From the NCBI GenBank assembly GCA_024697025.1, contig JAILGH010000108.1:1-54411 (forward strand): a stretch of 54,411 bases of DNA. Direction: 5' to 3'. The notes beneath the pieces were generated by a model. It ran no database searches, was not told where the DNA came from, and saw only the letters and a list, made by a program, of their open reading frames with translations. Both the position numbers and the translations under genes were made by a program. This DNA is from Pseudobutyrivibrio sp. GTDB taxonomy: Bacteria; Bacillota; Clostridia; Lachnospirales; Lachnospiraceae. Positions 52,518-54,411 of the stretch are shown piece by piece (the stretch's first letter is position 1; each line of letters opens with the position of its first letter).

Positions 52518-54411
52518 ATGAATAGAATTTATGACGCAAGTCAGGTGGCGGACCTGATTAGTGATATTGAACACAACATTTCTGTTTATCAGGCACAAGC
52601 TTCTGATTTATATGCAGCGATGCAAGCATATATCAATAACGAGCAGTTTAGAGGCGAAGATGCAGAAGCCTCAAAACGTTTCATGTCTGAAGTTGAGCTT
52701 ACCCTATTAGAAAAGATTGTAGAGGCTCAAGATAATCTTCTTTCTTTGTATAAGCACATGCAAGAAAAATTCCACGCTTCAGTGGACGAATCCATAGATG
52801 CTCATATCGAGACAGAGTCATTATTACAGGTTAAATATGACTTTACCGATTTTTGTAACAGAATATATAACAGTGGAAGTTTTGTTGAGCGAATGGCTGC
52901 TGACCTTCAGAGGGACTTTAGTGGAGCAACAGGTGTAAGCTTTACCCAGATAAATTTTGATGATGTAAGAGAATCGGGACGTGCCATTATCGGTGGTGGT
53001 GGAAGCCAAGGCTTTATCGATGAGTGCATAGAAAAGTTCGAAGATTTTGATGCAGATGAGACTAGCTATGCTAACTCAATGGACTATTCTGGATATATCG
53101 AAAAAATATCTCAGGAAATCGATAACTTAAATGAGAAGCTTAGCAGAATAGTAGTTCTTAATCCAAACATAGACTTCTTTAGTCTACTCTTACTTAAATT
53201 CCAAGATAAGGGCCTTGCTATTAAGAAGCTTTTGAAGCAGGCAAAGACAAATCTTTTGTACATGCTTGGAAATCAAAAGAGCTGCTCTGTTTGCTTGTAT
53301 GACCCAGTAAACTTGTGCACTGGAAATTATATAAATGAAAAAGTAGATTTAAGCTTAAAGGGAAGATATCCTTTGGAGTTTAAGAGATTTTATAATGCTT
53401 TAAGTACAGATGAAGGCTTCCTTGGTCTTGGTTGGAACCATTCCTTCGAAAAACGTATTTACGAAGAAAAGGGTCAAATAAAGATAGACTACCCAGATGG
53501 AAGTAAGGGCAGTTTTGCTGTTATAGATGAAAGAAATCATCTATATATGGAAGAGCACGGACAGCCTGGAATCCTTGAAGATAAATCAGATGGATATATC
53601 CTAAGGCAGGATTCAGGGGTGTTTGAAAGTTATGATTATAGGGGCTACCTAGTAGCTATGGGAGATAATGATGGAGAGAATATCTCTTTATCTTATGAGG
53701 AGTCAAAAAGCGGCAAACGGCTTCTTTCCAAAGTGGAGGCTAAGTATAAAAATAGCCTAACATTTTCCTACTATGACGATGATAAAAATTTAGATTTGAT
53801 TAAAAGTGTGACTGACCAAAGCGGCCGGTCTGTTTGCTTTGTCTATGAGAATAGAAAGCTTACAGAGGTGACAGAGCCTGATGGAGCTACTAGAAAGTAT
53901 GCATACTCAAGTGACAATAGGATTAAGTATGTAGTTAATCCAAAGGGAATAACTGCGATTACAAACGAGTATGACATTCAGGGAAGAATAATAAAACAAA
54001 GCTTTCCTGACAATACATCTATGACCTATGAGTATGATGATGAAAAGATGATTACAGTTGCCACAGAGCAAAATGGTAATAAGGTGACATATAGTCATGA
54101 TGAATTAAATCGCCATGTTAAGACTAGCTATTACGATGGCGAAGAAAGCTATACCTATAACTATAGGAATCTTAAGACAAGCTTTACTGATAAAAGGGGT
54201 AATACAACAAGATTTGCTTATGATGATAGAGGCCATCTTACAAAGATAGTAGACGCCAAAGGAAACAAGACAAGTATCACTTATAGAGCTGATGGCAAGC
54301 CAATGAGCGTAAAAGGTGCCAAGGGAGAAGTGTATAAGTACACTTATGGAACTGGTGGAAAGCTCTTTGAAATAAGAAATCCTTTGGGTGAAACAAATAG
54401 ATTCTATTATA
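52518..54411 (+). CDS. LXG-domain RHS/YD-repeat polymorphic toxin, N-terminal part (partial)
   Basis: The frame opens at ATG 52518 (AGGGAGAA upstream) and stays open to the window end: 631 residues visible. Residues 1-230 are helical and resemble the LXG domain of type VII-secreted toxins (MNRIYDASQVADLISDIEH). A DUF6531-like segment follows at about 262-320 (DPVNLCTGNYINEKVDL, GWNHSFEKRIY), then RHS/YD repeats (GRIIKQSFPDNTSMTYEYDD, NTTRFAYDDRGHLTKIVDAK, GKPMSVKGAKG). Such proteins carry a variable C-terminal toxin domain and have an immunity gene immediately downstream, both outside the window. No signal peptide, consistent with T7-type export. Confidence 0.88.
   Translation, partial: MNRIYDASQVADLISDIEHNISVYQAQASDLYAAMQAYINNEQFRGEDAEASKRFMSEVELTLLEKIVEAQDNLLSLYKHMQEKFHASVDESIDAHIETESLLQVKYDFTDFCNRIYNSGSFVERMAADLQRDFSGATGVSFTQINFDDVRESGRAIIGGGGSQGFIDECIEKFEDFDADETSYANSMDYSGYIEKISQEIDNLNEKLSRIVVLNPNIDFFSLLLLKFQDKGLAIKKLLKQAKTNLLYMLGNQKSCSVCLYDPVNLCTGNYINEKVDLSLKGRYPLEFKRFYNALSTDEGFLGLGWNHSFEKRIYEEKGQIKIDYPDGSKGSFAVIDERNHLYMEEHGQPGILEDKSDGYILRQDSGVFESYDYRGYLVAMGDNDGENISLSYEESKSGKRLLSKVEAKYKNSLTFSYYDDDKNLDLIKSVTDQSGRSVCFVYENRKLTEVTEPDGATRKYAYSSDNRIKYVVNPKGITAITNEYDIQGRIIKQSFPDNTSMTYEYDDEKMITVATEQNGNKVTYSHDELNRHVKTSYYDGEESYTYNYRNLKTSFTDKRGNTTRFAYDDRGHLTKIVDAKGNKTSITYRADGKPMSVKGAKGEVYKYTYGTGGKLFEIRNPLGETNRFYY

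Overview
The window looks like a chromosomal segment of a motile, low-GC, anaerobic Firmicute of the Lachnospiraceae, closest in character to Butyrivibrio/Pseudobutyrivibrio. This is inferred from gene content, not from a search: a GH3 beta-glucosidase with the inverted domain order known from Butyrivibrio and Ruminococcus enzymes, a type III glutamine synthetase, a ThrH-type homoserine phosphotransferase, a short flagellin with two chemoreceptors, a GGDEF protein, and a flavin thioredoxin reductase without NADPH motifs of the clostridial ferredoxin type. Most genes are on the + strand with clear GGAGG-type ribosome binding sites; GTG and TTG starts are common.

Layout. 1-11450: housekeeping run with the end of an ABC ATPase, ftsH, uvrC, hprK, an M18 aminopeptidase, murB, rapZ, whiA, an HPr/Crh-like protein whose phosphorylatable His is replaced by Glu, a lipid kinase and fba. 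11451-17670: hairpin-rich leader with the first copy of a structured repeat, glnN (GSIII), a convergent class A PBP, a YigZ/IMPACT protein and tRNA-Gln(CUG). 17683-21965: acyl-ACP thioesterase, S1-domain CvfB-like protein, RidA, NADPH-type TrxB, SH3-NlpC/P60 hydrolase. 22010-22594: an AT-rich gap with a cluster of DnaA-box-like sequences. 22595-30195: CdaR/PucR regulator, ftsE-ftsX-S41 protease, prfB with a +1 programmed frameshift, then ACT protein, hom and thrH. 30230-37513: second copy of the structured repeat, GGDEF protein, GH3 beta-glucosidase, MCP and a 292-bp palindromic element. 37622-43113: ECF-like sigma factor, putative anti-sigma protein and membrane protein, HAD phosphatase, acetyltransferase, flagellin, second MCP. 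43142-44928: an OhrR-like regulator in an operon with the NADPH-motif-less flavoprotein reductase and a thioredoxin, behind a consensus promoter overlapped by a long inverted repeat. 44925-49893: unknown exported protein, TPR protein, a tandem 168-bp structured repeat, hybrid histidine kinase. 49918-54411: small unknown protein, 5'-nucleotidase, decayed HigBA-type toxin-antitoxin locus, thioesterase, an inverted-repeat-rich gap and the first 631 codons of an LXG-RHS polymorphic toxin cut by the window end.

How the genes work together. HPrK and the Crh-like protein point to carbon catabolite signalling. ACT protein, Hom and ThrH form a homoserine/threonine branch. FtsEX, the S41 protease, NlpC/P60, PBP and MurB serve wall growth. 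OhrR, the reductase and thioredoxin look like a self-contained peroxide-responsive thiol-repair operon. The most unusual signals are three families of intergenic structured repeats (two showing compensatory changes between copies), the Glu-substituted HPr paralogue, the OhrR/reductase/thioredoxin operon, the LXG-RHS toxin and the truncated HigB.
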